Shown here: positions 36,480 to 51,423 of the stretch, piece after piece | Layout of the letters: each line of letters opens with the position of its first letter | Numbering within the stretch: position 1 is the first letter of the stretch | Origin: Rutidosis leptorrhynchoides | Taxonomy: Eukaryota; Streptophyta; Magnoliopsida; Asterales; Asteraceae | Direction of reading: 5' to 3' | DNA length: 64,000 nucleotides | Assembly (NCBI RefSeq): GCF_046630445.1 | Contig: NC_092338.1 | Coordinates: forward strand, 342,245,501 to 342,309,500 | Translations under genes and position numbers: made by a program | The notes under the pieces: model-generated | Told to the model about the DNA's origin: nothing | What the model saw: only the letters and a program-made list of their open reading frames with translations | Database searches by the model: none

Positions 36480-38202
36480 GGAGTGCAAAATCAGTCAAAT
36501 GGTGGAGATCTCTGTATTGCAGACAGTGGTACCACATACACTATACTCAAATCTAAAAAATATTTCACTGATTTTAAAGCAACAGAAGGAACGGTACATA
36601 CTATATCAGGTTCTACGAATTTAATAAAAGGAATGGGAAAAACAAAATTCATGTTACCAAATGGTACAAATTTTCTGATAAAAAATGTCTTATTTTCTCC
36701 CATGTCAAAGAGAAATTTGTTAAGCTTCTCTGACATATACAAAAATGGATATGATTATCAGTCAGTGACTACAGAAAATGATAAATATTTAAGTATCACT
36801 GACAAGAAGCATGTGATTGAAAAACTACCAAGACTTAGTTCTAGTTTACATTATACATATATAAATGTACCAGAAACACACATGGTAGTTAATGAAAATG
36901 CATGTGATCCTGTAATAATCAATCTGTGGCATGACAGGCCACCCAGGATCAACAATTATGAAAAGAATAATTCAAAATACACATGGACATCCATTGACGG
37001 ATCAAAAGATCCCTCATGATGCAATTATCCCATGTACATCATGCTCACTTGGAAAATTGATAATAAGACCATCACCTCTTAAGGTTGAAAAAGAATCACC
37101 AATGTTTCTTGAAAGAATTCAAGGTGATATATGTGGACCAATTCATCCACCATGTGGACCATTTAGATATTTCATGGTCCTAATAGACGCATCTAGTAGA
37201 TGGTCTCATGTTTGTCTATTATCAAGCCGAAACATGGCATTTGCAAAATTTCTTGCTTAAATTATTAAATTGAGAGCACATTTCCCTGATTATACTATTA
37301 AAAGGGTGAGATTGGATAATGCTGGTGAGTTTACATCTCAAGCATTTAATGATTTTTGCATGTCTATTGGGATTGTTATTGAACATCCTGTTGCCCATGT
37401 GCATACACAAAATGGTTTAGCTGAATCACTAATTAAACGATTGCAATTAATAGCTAGACCATTGATAATGAGAACAAAACTCTCACTATCTGTATGGGGT
37501 CATGCAATTTTACATGCTGCATCATTAATTCGCATTAGACCAAGTGCAAGTCATACATATTCTCCCTTGCAACTTGCTTTTGGACATCAGCCAAATATTT
37601 CCCACCTTAGAACATTTGGTTGTGCAGTTTATGTTCCTATCGCACCACCACAACGCACTAAAATGGGTCCTCAAAGAAGGATGAGAATATATGTTGGATA
37701 TGAAACATCTTCAATCATAAGATATATTGAACCCATGACGGGTGATGTTTTTACAGCACGTTTTGCTGATTGTCACTTTAATGAAACATTGTTCCCTAGA
37801 TTAGGGGGAGAAATAAAAAATAAAGAAAATGATGTTTCATGTAGTGAACCTCAATTAATGTATCTTGATCCTCGCACAAAAGAATGCGAGACCGAAGTTT
37901 AAAAAATAATGCATATGCAAGAACTTGCGAATAAATTGCCTGATGCATTTACAGATACAAAAAGAGTGACTAAATCATATATACCAGCAACAAATGCTCC
38001 AGCTCGAATTGAAATTTCAAAAGCTGGCAATAATGTCACTCTTGAGTCTTTGCCACGCCAGAAACGTGGGAGACCAATTGGTTCCAAAGATAAAAATCCT
38101 AGAAAAAGAAAATCAGCTGATGGTGAGGTAAAAGAAAGTGTTCAAGAAGAACCACAAATCAATACTCCTTCTGCAGAGGAGATTGATGAAGTCAATACAT
38201 AA
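36480..38202 (+). pseudogene. pol fragment of Copia element G: protease and integrase
   Basis: Protease with CIADSGTTYTILKSKKYF (from about 36516), then a zinc-binding GAG-pre-integrase segment (GHPGSTIMKRI... CTSCSLGK), and the integrase core with GDICGPIHPP, DNAGEFTSQAF and HTQNGLAESLIKRL (Asp-Asp-Glu residues visible). The tail 37909-38202 contains KRGRPIGSKDKNPRKRK, the basic AT-hook-like linker usual between Copia integrase and RT. Breaks: a small deletion changing frame near 36935, TAA at 37258 and TAA at 37900, both where the family likely has Gln. No RT motif is reached before element H. Confidence 0.85.
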
Positions 38203-38230
38203 TTTTCAATCAATTATGCACATTCAAAAA

Positions 38231-41200
38231 TGTAGTGACCCGAACTTTTCCATGTTTATATATATTAATTGAGATTAATATTTACATGATTAAATGTTTC
38301 CAACATGTTAAGCAATCAAACTTGTTAAGACTTGATTAATTGAAATATGTTTCATATAGACAATTGACCACCCAAGTTGACCGGTGATTCACGAACGTTA
38401 AAACTTGTAAAAACTATATGATGACATATATATGGATATATATATAGTTAACATGATACTATGATAAGTAAACATATCATTAAGTATATTAACAATGAAC
38501 TACATATGTAAAAACAAGACTACTAACTTAATGATTTTTAAACGAGACATATATGTAACGATTATCGTTGTAAAGACATTTAATGTATATATATCATATT
38601 AAGAGATATTCATACATGATAATATCATGATAATATAATAATTTAAAATCTCATTTGATATTATAAACATTGGGTTAACAACATTTAACAAGATCGTTAA
38701 CCTAAAGGTTTCAAAACAACACTTACATGTAACGACTAACGATGACTTAACGACTCAGTTAAAATGTATATACATGTAGTGTTTTAATATGTATTTATAC
38801 ACTTTTGAAAGACTTCAATACACTTATCAAAATACTTCTACTTAACAAAAATGCTTACAATTACATCCTCGTTCAGTTTCATCAACAATTCTACTCGTAT
38901 GCACCCGTATTCGTACTCGTACAATACACAGCTTTTAGATGTATGTACTATTGGTATATACACTCCAATGATCAGCTCTTAGCAGCCCATGTGAGTCACC
39001 TAACACATGTGGGAACCATAATTTGGCAACTAGCATGAAATATCTCATAAAATTACAAAAATATGAGTAATCATTCATGACTTATTTACATGAAAACAAA
39101 ATTACATATCCTTTATATCTAATCCATACACCAACGACCAAAAACACCTACAAACACTTTCATTCTTCAATTTTCTTCATCTAATTGATCTCTCTCAAGT
39201 TCTATCTTCAAGTTCTAAGTGTTCTTCATAAATTCTACAAGTTCTAGTTACATAAAATCAAGAATACTTTCAAGTTTGCTAGCTCACTTCCAATCTTGTA
39301 AGGTGATCATCCAACCTCAAGAAATATTTGTTTCTTACAGTAGGTTATCATTTTAATACAAGGTAATAATCATATTCAAACTTTGGTTCAATTTCTATAA
39401 CTATAACAATCTTATTTCAAGTGATGATCTTACTTGAACTTGTTTTCGTGTCATGATTCTGCTTCAAGAACTTCGAGCCATCCAAGGATCCGTTGAAGCT
39501 AGATCCATTTTTCTCTTTTCCAGTAGGTTTATCCAAGGAACTTAAGGTAGTAATGATGTTCATAACATCATTCGATTCATACATATAAAGCTATCTTATT
39601 CGAAGGTTTAAACTTGTAATCACTAGAACATAGTTTAGTTAATTCTAAACTTGTTCGCAAACAAAAGTTAATCCTTCTAACTTGACTTTTAAAATCAACT
39701 AAACACATGTTATATATCTATATGATATGCTAACTTAATGATTTAAAACCTGGAAACACGAAAAACACCGTAAAACCGGATTTACGCCGTCGTAGTAACA
39801 CCGCAGGCTGTTTTGGGTTAGTTAATTAAAAACTATGATAAACTTTGATTTAAAAGTTGTTATTCTGAGAAAATGAGTTTTATTATGAACATGAAACTAT
39901 ATCCAAAAATTATGGTTAAACTCAAAGTGGAAGTATGTTTTCTAAAATGGTCATCTAGACGTCGTTCTTTCGACTGAAATTACTACCTTTACAAAAACGA
40001 CTTGTAACTTATTTTTCCGACTATAAACCTATAATTTTTCTGTTTAGATTCATAAAATAGAGTTCAATATGAAACCATAGCAATTTGATTCACTCAAAAC
40101 GGATTTAAAATGAAGAAGTTATGGGTAAAACAAGATTGGATAATTTTTCTCATTTTAGCTACGTGAAAATTGGTAACAAATCTATTCCAACCATAACTTA
40201 ATCAACTTATTTGGTATATTATGTAATCTTGAGATACCATAGACACGTATACAATGTTTCGACCTATCATGTCGACACATCTATATATATTTCGGAACAA
40301 CCATAGACACTCTATATGTGAATGTTGGAGTTAGTTATACAGGGTTGAGGTTGATTCCAAAATATATATAGTTTGAGTTGTGATCAATACTGAGATACGT
40401 ATACACTGGGTCGTGGATTGATTCAAGATAATATTTATCGATTTATTTCTGTACATCTAACTGTGGACAACTAGTTGTAGGTTACTAACGAGGACAGCTG
40501 ACTTAATAAACTTAAAACATCAAAATATATTAAAAGTGTTGTAAATATATTTTGAACATACTTTGATATATATGTATATATTGTTATAGGTTCGTGAATC
40601 AACCAGTGGCCAAGTCTTACTTCCCGACGAAGTAAAAAAATCTGTGAAAGTGAGTTATAGTCCCACTTTTAAATTCTAACATTTTTGGGATGAGCATACA
40701 TGCAGGTTTTATAAATGATTTACAAAATAGACACAAGTACGTGAAACTACATTCTATGGTTGAATTATCGAAATCGAATATGCCCCTTTTTATTAAGTCT
40801 GGTAATCTAAGAATTAGGGAACAGACACCCTAATTGACGCGAATCCTAAAGATAGATCTATTGGGCCTAACAAACCCCATCCAAAGTACCGGATGCTTTA
40901 GTATTTCGAAATTTATATCATATCCGAAGGGTGTCCCGGAATGATGGGGATATTCTTATATATCCATCTTGTTAATGTCGGTTACCAGGTGTTCACCATA
41001 TGAATGATTTTTATCTCTATGTATGGGATGTGTATTGAAATATGAAATCTTGTGGTCTATTATTATGATTTGATATATATAGGTTAAACCTATAACTCAC
41101 CAACATTTTTGTTGACGTTTTAAGGATGTTTATTCTCAGGTGATTATTAAGAGCTTCCGCTGTCGCATACTTAAATAAGGACAAGATTTGGAGTCCATGC

Positions 41201-41482
41201 TTGTATGATATTGTGTAAAAACTGCATTCAAGAAACTTATTTTGTTGTAACATATTTGTATTGTAAACCATTATGTAATGGTCGTGTGTAAACAGGATAT
41301 TTTAGATTATCATTATTTGATAATCTACGTAAAGCTTTTTAAACCTTTATTGATGAAATAAAGGTTATGGTTTGTTTTAAAATGAATGCAGTCTTTGAAA
41401 AACGTCTCATATAGAGGTCAAAACCTCGCAACGAAATCAATTAATATAGAACGTTTTTAATCAATAAGAACGGGACATTTCA
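38231..41482 (+). repeat. 5' LTR of element H
   Basis: 3252 bp, TGTAGTGACCCGAAC...GGGACATTTCA, the only uninterrupted LTR of this family in the window. It contains the 77-codon open frame (38805-39038) shared by all copies, a TTTATATCT word near 39112 followed by a CT/CAAA-rich stretch that may be the transcription start region, and a CpG-richer patch (CCGGATTTACGCCGTCG) near 39776. Confidence 0.93.
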
Positions 41483-41484
41483 GT

Positions 41485-41496
41485 TAGTATCCGAGC
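41485..41496 (+). other. Decayed tRNA-Met primer binding site of element H
   Basis: TAGTATCCGAGC matches TGGTATCAGAGC at 10 of 12 bases and sits two bases after the LTR end. One mismatch is G to A, the same class of change as most stops in this element. Confidence 0.7.
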
Positions 41497-41691
41497 GTTG
41501 GTCTTAGAGAACCAGAATTTTGCATTAGTGTGTCTTATCGAGTTTGTTAGGATGCATTAGTTTGTCTGGACTTCGACCGTGTTTACTTGAAAAATGATTG
41601 CTTAACAAATTTTGTTGGAAACTATATATTTTTAACATGTGAATATTATGTGATATATTAATCTCTTAACGCGTTTGATATTATGTGATAG

Positions 41692-42306
41692 ATGTCTACC
41701 TCTAGAACAAGTCCCATTGACTCACCTAATAATAATGAAGAGTCAAATGTAAATTGGAATGATTCGTGGACTGATTCACAAGTTCCCGAAGAGGAACCGG
41801 AAGAAGAGTCGGAACCGGAAGAAGAATCGGAACCGGAAGAAGAATCGGAACCGGATGAAGAAATAGAACCGGTGGGGGAAATAATAAAATGGTTAAGTAA
41901 AAGAAAATCCTCAACCAACCGACCAAGGTTAATTATGGTCAATGGTGTTTCCGCCAAGGAAGCAAAATATTGGGAGGATTACCAATTCTCCGATGAATCG
42001 GATTCCGACGAGAATTCCGATGATGTTATAGAAATTACCCCAACTGAATTTAAAAAGGCAAAAGAAAATAATAAGGGAAAGGGCATAAAAATAGAGAAAT
42101 CTAATTCCAACCCCGATGAACTTTATATGTATCGTCAACCCCCGAAGTCCTTAAGTTGTAACAATGACCCGGGAACCTCTAAACCACCAGGTTTTTCTAA
42201 ACCAATGTGGAAAATTACGGCTCGTATTAGGGGAACATCATATATCACTAGAAACTTGGCAAAACGAACCAAAATTGAAGAAGAAGAAACAAGCAAGTCG
42301 GAATAA
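41692..42306 (+). CDS. Acidic repeat ORF in the leader of element H, function unknown
   Basis: 204 codons, uninterrupted, between the primer site and the F-box ORF. The N-terminus is Ser/Asn-rich. Residues about 30-62 form a Glu/Pro/Ser run encoded by 18-bp repeats (GAAGAATCGGAACCGGAA type, about 41791-41871, three to four copies). A second acidic patch, DESDSDENSDD, is near residue 105, and the C-terminal third is basic with RNLAKRTK. No known domain is recognised and there are no membrane segments. It resembles no gag or pol part. Acidic/basic polarity suggests a nuclear or chaperone-like role, which is inference only. It is followed 138 bp later by the F-box ORF on the same strand. It could be captured host sequence or a lineage-specific retroelement gene. 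Confidence 0.6.
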   Translation: MSTSRTSPIDSPNNNEESNVNWNDSWTDSQVPEEEPEEESEPEEESEPEEESEPDEEIEPVGEIIKWLSKRKSSTNRPRLIMVNGVSAKEAKYWEDYQFSDESDSDENSDDVIEITPTEFKKAKENNKGKGIKIEKSNSNPDELYMYRQPPKSLSCNNDPGTSKPPGFSKPMWKITARIRGTSYITRNLAKRTKIEEEETSKSE

Positions 42307-42443
42307 GATAGTTGTATTCGTGTGGTGTAATATATGTAATATAGTGTGCTTATGCTTTATGATATATGTAAAAATTGCTTGTATTAATAAGTATTTTTTT
42401 TATGAATCTAACTCTTGTCTATTTTACAGTATAAAAACACAAA

Positions 42444-43127
42444 ATGGATAGACAACCCAATATTTTAAGAGACCTACCCGGAGACATGATTGATGAAATC
42501 TTGTCTAGAGTCGGTCAGAATTCTTCGGCACAACTATTTAAGACGAGATCAATTTGTAAGACATTCGAAGAACGTTCCAAGAATGCCTTGGTTTATAAAA
42601 GGCTTTCGTTCGAAAGATGGGGGATATCACATTGGGAAATCCATAAGTTACGATGTGTTTACTTTGACGCATATATTGCGGGGAACCCAAATGCTATTTT
42701 ACGCAATGGGTTAAGAAATTATTTTGACTCAATATATCCGAATATTGGACTTCGTGATTTAGAAAAAGCGGCTAACATGCAACATAAAGAAGCATGTTAT
42801 GCTTACGGATTGGTAATGTTCGCTTCTCACCAAAGTGAGAACAAGAACATCGGGCTACAACTATTAAACAAAACGTTCCCACAAGTGACGGAGTCGGTAA
42901 TTGGGGTAAGAAATGAGGTTTTTAGATTGTTACGGGACGGTTGGACATTACGTAACCCTCGTCCCTTTGACGACGTTACAACACGCTGTCTTATCAACGG
43001 CCATAATGGTTATGTTCCACAAGACCAAGGATGGGAAGTAATCCTAGTAAAACCAGAATGCATGACTTGTTTCTGGACGTATGAATTACGTGTCTTTATT
43101 GCCTTTGCTGAACGACTTGTGTACTAG
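42444..43127 (+). CDS. F-box protein, At2g35280-like, captured in element H
   Basis: 227 codons, intronless and uninterrupted. Residues about 8-50 (LPGDMIDEILSRVG...FKTRSICKTFEERSKN...YKRLSF) form an F-box, which binds SKP1 in SCF ubiquitin ligases. Residues about 105-145 (LEKAANMQHKEACYAYGLVMF) resemble a Sel1/TPR-like helix pair, and the tail has CMTCFWTYELRVFIAF. This order matches plant F-box proteins of the At2g35280 type. It lies between the primer site and gag of an LTR retrotransposon, on the element's strand, so it is cargo in the retrotransposon leader. It is open whereas the neighbouring gag-pol is broken. Lack of introns fits capture through RNA, but such host genes may also be intronless. 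Expression and function are unknown; a captured F-box could redirect protein degradation or act as a decoy. Confidence 0.8.
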   Translation: MDRQPNILRDLPGDMIDEILSRVGQNSSAQLFKTRSICKTFEERSKNALVYKRLSFERWGISHWEIHKLRCVYFDAYIAGNPNAILRNGLRNYFDSIYPNIGLRDLEKAANMQHKEACYAYGLVMFASHQSENKNIGLQLLNKTFPQVTESVIGVRNEVFRLLRDGWTLRNPRPFDDVTTRCLINGHNGYVPQDQGWEVILVKPECMTCFWTYELRVFIAFAERLVY

Positions 43128-43315
43128 CTAGAATTATCTTCACAACCATCTTGTATCAAATTTATTGTGTGCTATATTTCATGCTATATGTAAAATAAGC
43201 GCTAATGTAAGTTTGTAAAATATTGTGTAAAAGTTTGAACGCGAAATATTATTATAATCAGTTTTTCATATAGAATTGTAGTAGTTGAATTGTATATTAG
43301 CTACTAAGTATGAAC

Positions 43316-43330
43316 TTAACGGGTAGGTAC
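43316..43330 (+). other. Copy of the polypurine-tract region upstream of gag in element H
   Basis: TTAACGGGTAGGTAC is identical over 15 nt to the sequence that abuts the 3' LTR of H (48062-48076) and of B (6812-6826). Here it continues TACCCGAATT, making a CGGGTA-GGTAC-TACCCG hairpin, and lies about 140 bp before the gag ATG. Confidence 0.75.
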
Positions 43331-43468
43331 TACCCGAATTTAAACTTATAAAACGCTAATATGAAGAAAAAGCTTTTATAAATGAGTTCATATTATGCTA
43401 CGAAATACTATTAACTACTCTTAATATTCTGTATGATTAACTTGTTCCATTTGACTATTTTGAATTAA

Positions 43469-44755
43469 ATGGCACCGACTACTCGACACACCGTGAATAT
43501 GAATGAAGAGGAATTCCGTACTTTTCTAGCTTCAAACATAGCCGCAGTACAGGCTGCGCTACATACCAACAATAACCTTGGATCTAGCAGTACAGGAAAT
43601 CGTGTAGGATGCACCTACAAAGAATTCACTGCCTGCAAACCTTTGGAATTTGATGGAACCGAAGGACCGATCGGATTGAAACGGTGGACCGAGAAGGTCG
43701 AATCGGTGTTTGCCATAAGTAAGTGTACTGAAGAGGACAAAGTGAAGTACGCTACGCATACCTTCACAGGTTCTGCGTTAACATGGTGGAATACCTATCT
43801 AGAGCAAGTGGGACAAGACGATGCGTACGCACTACCATGGTCAGCATTCAAGCACTTGATGAACGAGAAGTACCGTCCCAGAACCGAGGTCAATAAGCTC
43901 AAGACAGAACTTAGAGGGTTACGAACCCAAGGATTTGATATTACCACGTACGAAAGTCGATTCACAGAATTGTGCCTATTGTGTCCGGGAGCATTCGAAG
44001 ATGAGGAAGAGAAGATCGACGCGTTTGTGAAAGGATTACCGGAAAGAATCCAAGAAGATATAAATTCACACGAGCCCACCTCCATACAACATGCATGTAG
44101 AATGGCTCACAAATTAGTGAACCAGATTGAAGAAAGAATTAAAGAACAGACTGCTGAAGAGGCCAATGTGAAGCAAGTCAAAAGAAAGTGGGAGGAAAAC
44201 GGTGATAAGAATCACCAATACAACAACAACAGTAATTACAACAATAATCGCAACAATTATCTCAACAATCGCAACATCAATCGCAACTACAACAAACGGC
44301 CCAACAACAACAACAACAATAACAACAGCAATTACAATAATCATCCCAACAACAATAATAACCGCAACAACAACAACAATCAGAAGCAGCTATGCCAAAG
44401 GTGTGAAAAGTATCACTCTGGGTTCTGCACCAAATTTTGCAACAAGTGTAAAAGAAATGGTCATAGCGCGGCAAAGTGTGAGGTCTAAGGACCAGGGGTT
44501 AATAGAACGAAAGGAACAAATGGTGTCGGAACGAGTAATGGCGGAGCAAGTAGTGTCGGAGCAAGTTATGCCAATGTAGTTTGTTATAAATGTGGAAAAC
44601 CGGGCCACATTATTAGAAATTGCCCAAACCAGGAGAACACGAATGGACAAGGCCGCGGAAGAGTTTTCAATATTAATGCGGCAGAGGCACAGGAAGACCC
44701 GGAGCTTGTTACGGGTACGTTTCTTATTGACAATAAATCTTCTTACGTTTTATTT
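43469..44755 (+). pseudogene. gag of element H
   Basis: Begins MAPTTRHTVNMNEEEF. The gag core has GCTYKEFTACKPLEFDGTEG and [13 protein letters not shown] (about residues 50-120), then MAHKLVNQIE, an Asn-rich tract, and the zinc knuckle CNKCKRNGHSAAKC (about 325). TAA at 44486-44488, where element B reads TAC, stops translation just before a second knuckle ([14 protein letters not shown], 44582-44623), which stays in the same frame further on and runs into the protease DSGA. The truncated 339-residue product keeps the capsid region and one knuckle. Confidence 0.9.
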
Positions 44756-48041
<3,286 letters not shown>

Positions 48042-48076
48042 AATTTCGGGACGAAATTTATTTAACGGGTAGGTAC

Positions 48077-50881
48077 TGTAGTGACCCGAACTTTTCCATG
48101 TTTATATATATTAATTGAGATTGATATTTACATGATTAAATGTTTCCAACATGTTAAGCAATCAAACTTGTTAAGACTTAATTAATTGAAATATGTTTCA
48201 TATAGACAATTGACCACCCAAGTTGACCGGTGATTCACGAACGCTAAAACTTGTAAAAACTATATGATGACATATATATGGATATATATATAGTTAACAT
48301 GATACTATGATAAGTAAACATATCATTAAGTATATTAACAATGAACTACATATGTAAAAACAAGACTACTAACTTAATGATTTTTAAACGAGACATATAT
48401 GTAACGATTATCGTTGTAAAGACATTTAATGTATATATATCATATTAAGAGATATTCATACATGATAATATCATGATAATATAATAATTTAAAATCTCAT
48501 TTGATATTATAAACATTGGGTTAACAACATTTAACAAGATCGTTAACCTAAAGGTTTCAAAACAACACTTACATGTAACGACTAACGATGACTTAACGAC
48601 TCAGTTAAAATGTATATACATGTAGTGTTTTAATATGTATTTATACACTTTTGAAAGACTTCAATACACTTATCAAAATACTTCTACTTAACAAAAATGC
48701 TTACAATTATATCCTCGTTCAGTTTCATCAACAATTGTACTCGTATGCACCCGTATTCGTACTCGTACAATACACAGCTTTTAGATGTATGTACTATTGG
48801 TATATACACTCCAATGATCAGCTCTTAGCAGCCCATGTGAGTCACCTAACACATGTGGGAACCATCATTTGGCAACTAGCATGAAATATCTCATAAAATT
48901 ACAAAAATATGAGTAATCATTCATGACTTATTTACATGAAAACAAAATTACATATCCTTTATATCTAATCCATACACCAACGACCAAAAACACCTACAAA
49001 CACTTTCATTCTTCAATTTTCTTCATCTAATTGATCTCTCTCAAGTTCTATCTTCAAGTTCTAAGTGTTCTTCATAAATTCTACAAGTTCTAGTTACATA
49101 AAATCAAGAATACTTTCAAGTTTGCTAGCTCACTTCCAATCTTGTAAGGTGATCATCCAACCTCAAGAAATCTTTGTTTCTTACAGTAGGTTATCATTCT
49201 AATACAAGGTAATAATCATATTCAAACTTTGGTTCAATTTCTATAACTATAACAATCTTATTTCAAGTGATGATCTTACTTGAACTTGTTTTCGTGTCAT
49301 GATTCTGCTTCAAGAACTTCGAGCCATCCAAGGATCCGTTGAAGCTAGATCCATTTTTCTCTTTTCCAGTAGGTTTATCCAAGGAACTTAAGGTAGTAAT
49401 GATGTTCATAACATCATTCGATTCATACATATAAAGCTATCTTATTCGAAGGTTTAAACTTGTAATCACTAGAACATAGTTTAGTTAATTCTAAACTTGT
49501 TCGCAAACAAAAGTTAATCCTTCTAACTTGACTTTTAAAATCAACTAAACACATGTTCTATATCTATATGATATGCTAACTTAATGATTTAAAACCTGGA
49601 AACACGAAAAACACCGTAAAACCGGATTTACGCCGTCGTAGTAACACCGCGGGCTGTTTTGGGTTAGTTAATTAAAAACTATGATAAACTTTGATTTAAA
49701 AGTTGTTATTCTGAGAAAATGAGTTTTATTATGAACATGAAACTATATCCAAAAATTATGGTTAAACTCAAAGTGGAAGTATGTTTTCTAAAATGGTCAT
49801 CTAGACGTCGTTCTTTCGACTGAAATGACTACCTTTACAAAAACGACTTGTAACTTATTTTTCCGACTATAAACCTATACTTTTTCTGTTTAGATTCATA
49901 AAATAGAGTTCAATATGAAACCATAGCAATTTTATTCACTCAAAACGGATTTAAAATGAAGAAGTTATGGGTAAAACAAGATTGGATAATTTTTCTCATT
50001 TTAGCTACGTGAAAATTGGTAACAAATCTATTCCAACCATAACTTAATCAACTTGTATTGTATATTATGTAATCTTGAGATACCATAGACACGTATACAA
50101 TGTTTCGACCTATCATGTCGACACATCTATATATATTTCGGAACAACCATAGACACTCTATATGTGAATGTTGGAGTTAGCTATACAGGGTTGAGGTTGA
50201 TTCCAAAATATATATAGTTTGAGTTGTGATCAATACTGAGATACGTATACACTGGGTCGTGGATTGATTCAAGATAATATTTATCGATTTATTTCTGTAC
50301 ATCTAACTGTGGACAACTAGTTGTAGGTTACTAACGAGGACAGCTGACTTAATAAACTTAAAACATCAAAATATATTAAAAGTGTTGTAAATATATTTTG
50401 AACATACTTTGATATATATGTATATATTGTTATAGGTTCGTGAATCAACCAGTGGTCAAGTCTTACTTCCCGACGAAGTAAAAAAATCTGTGAAAGTGAG
50501 TTATAGTCCCACTTTTAAATTCTAACATTTTTGGGATGAGCATACATGCAGGTTTTATAAATGATTTACAAAATAGACACAAGTACGCGAAACTACATTC
50601 TATGGTTGAATTATCGAAATCGAATATGCCCCTTTTTATTAAGTCTGGTAATCTAAGAATTAGGGAACAGACACCCTAATTGACGCGAATCCTAAAGATA
50701 GATCTATTGGGCCTAACAAACCCCATCCAAAGTACCGGATGCTTTAGTATTTCGAAATTTATATCATATCCGAAGGGTGTCCCGGAATGATGGGGATATT
50801 CTTATATATGCATCTTGTTAATGTCGGTTACCAGGTGTTCACCATATGAATGATTTTTATCTCTATGTATGGGATGTGTAT
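48077..50881 (+). repeat. 3' LTR of element H, interrupted by element I
   Basis: Same start as the 5' LTR and about 99.3% identical by eye over 2805 bp. It stops at GGGATGTGTAT where element I begins; the remaining roughly 450 bp should lie right of the window after element I. The last five bases TGTAT are the predicted target duplication of element I. Confidence 0.9.
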
Positions 50882-51349
50882 TGATAATGCTAAAAACGAA
50901 CATATATTTCATAGCATTATTCCTCAAGAAAGACAAGCTTTTAGTTGCAATTGTTCTATTTACAAGTGATATTCGTTTAAATAATAAAAGGTGAAGACAG
51001 AAGACAGATTCGACGATTTGAAGACGCAAACGACCAAAAAGCTCAAAAGAACAAAAGACAATCAAAAAGGTTCCAATTATTGATAAGAAACGTCTCGAAA
51101 TCACAAGAGTACAAGATTCAAAACGCAAAGTACAAGATATTAAATTGTACGCGAGGACGTTCGAAAATCCGGAACCGGGACCAGAGTCAACTCTTAACGC
51201 TCGACGCAACGGACTAAAAATTACAAGTTAACTATGTATATAAATATAATATAATATATAATTAATTATATTAATTATATATATATTATATATATATATT
51301 AAAAACCGTCGGCAGCAAGAAACTCCAAGGGTGTGAGCTGTAAATATAT

Positions 51350-51395
51350 CTCCGCGACTCGCGGAGTTTTAAGGGCATTTTGCCGCGAGTCGCGG
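51350..51395. promoter_or_regulatory. CpG palindrome pair 1 (LTR of element I)
   Basis: CTCCGCGACTCGCGGAG at 51350-51366 (centre 51358) and CCGCGAGTCGCGG at 51383-51395 (centre 51389) are perfect dyads around one base, 31 bp apart, with an AT-rich spacer. The second ends 22 bp before TATAAA. Placement fits a proximal promoter element bound by a dimeric factor; hairpin formation in RNA is the alternative. Confidence 0.7.
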
Positions 51396-51417
51396 AGCCC
51401 CAATTTTCAACTCTGGC

Positions 51418-51423
51418 TATAAA
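51418..51423 (+). promoter_or_regulatory. Putative TATA box of the element I LTR
   Basis: CTATAAAG within CTCTGGCTATAAAGCC, followed after about 35 bp by a pyrimidine-rich TTTTTTTTCTTCCTCTTC stretch suitable as a transcript start region. Confidence 0.55.

Larger units (their letters stand above)
34938..38230 (+). mobile_element. Decayed Ty1/Copia element (G), interrupted by element H
   Basis: A probable short 5' LTR (about 34938-35157, starting TGTTATGAACTTG), a TTATCAGCACGAAG primer-region word near 35161, a gag remnant, protease, integrase and the integrase-RT linker, in Copia order (integrase before RT). Element H starts at 38231 before any RT motif, so the RT half and 3' LTR would lie beyond the window's right edge. 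Coding is broken by many stops and frameshifts. The exact LTR borders are uncertain. Confidence 0.8.
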
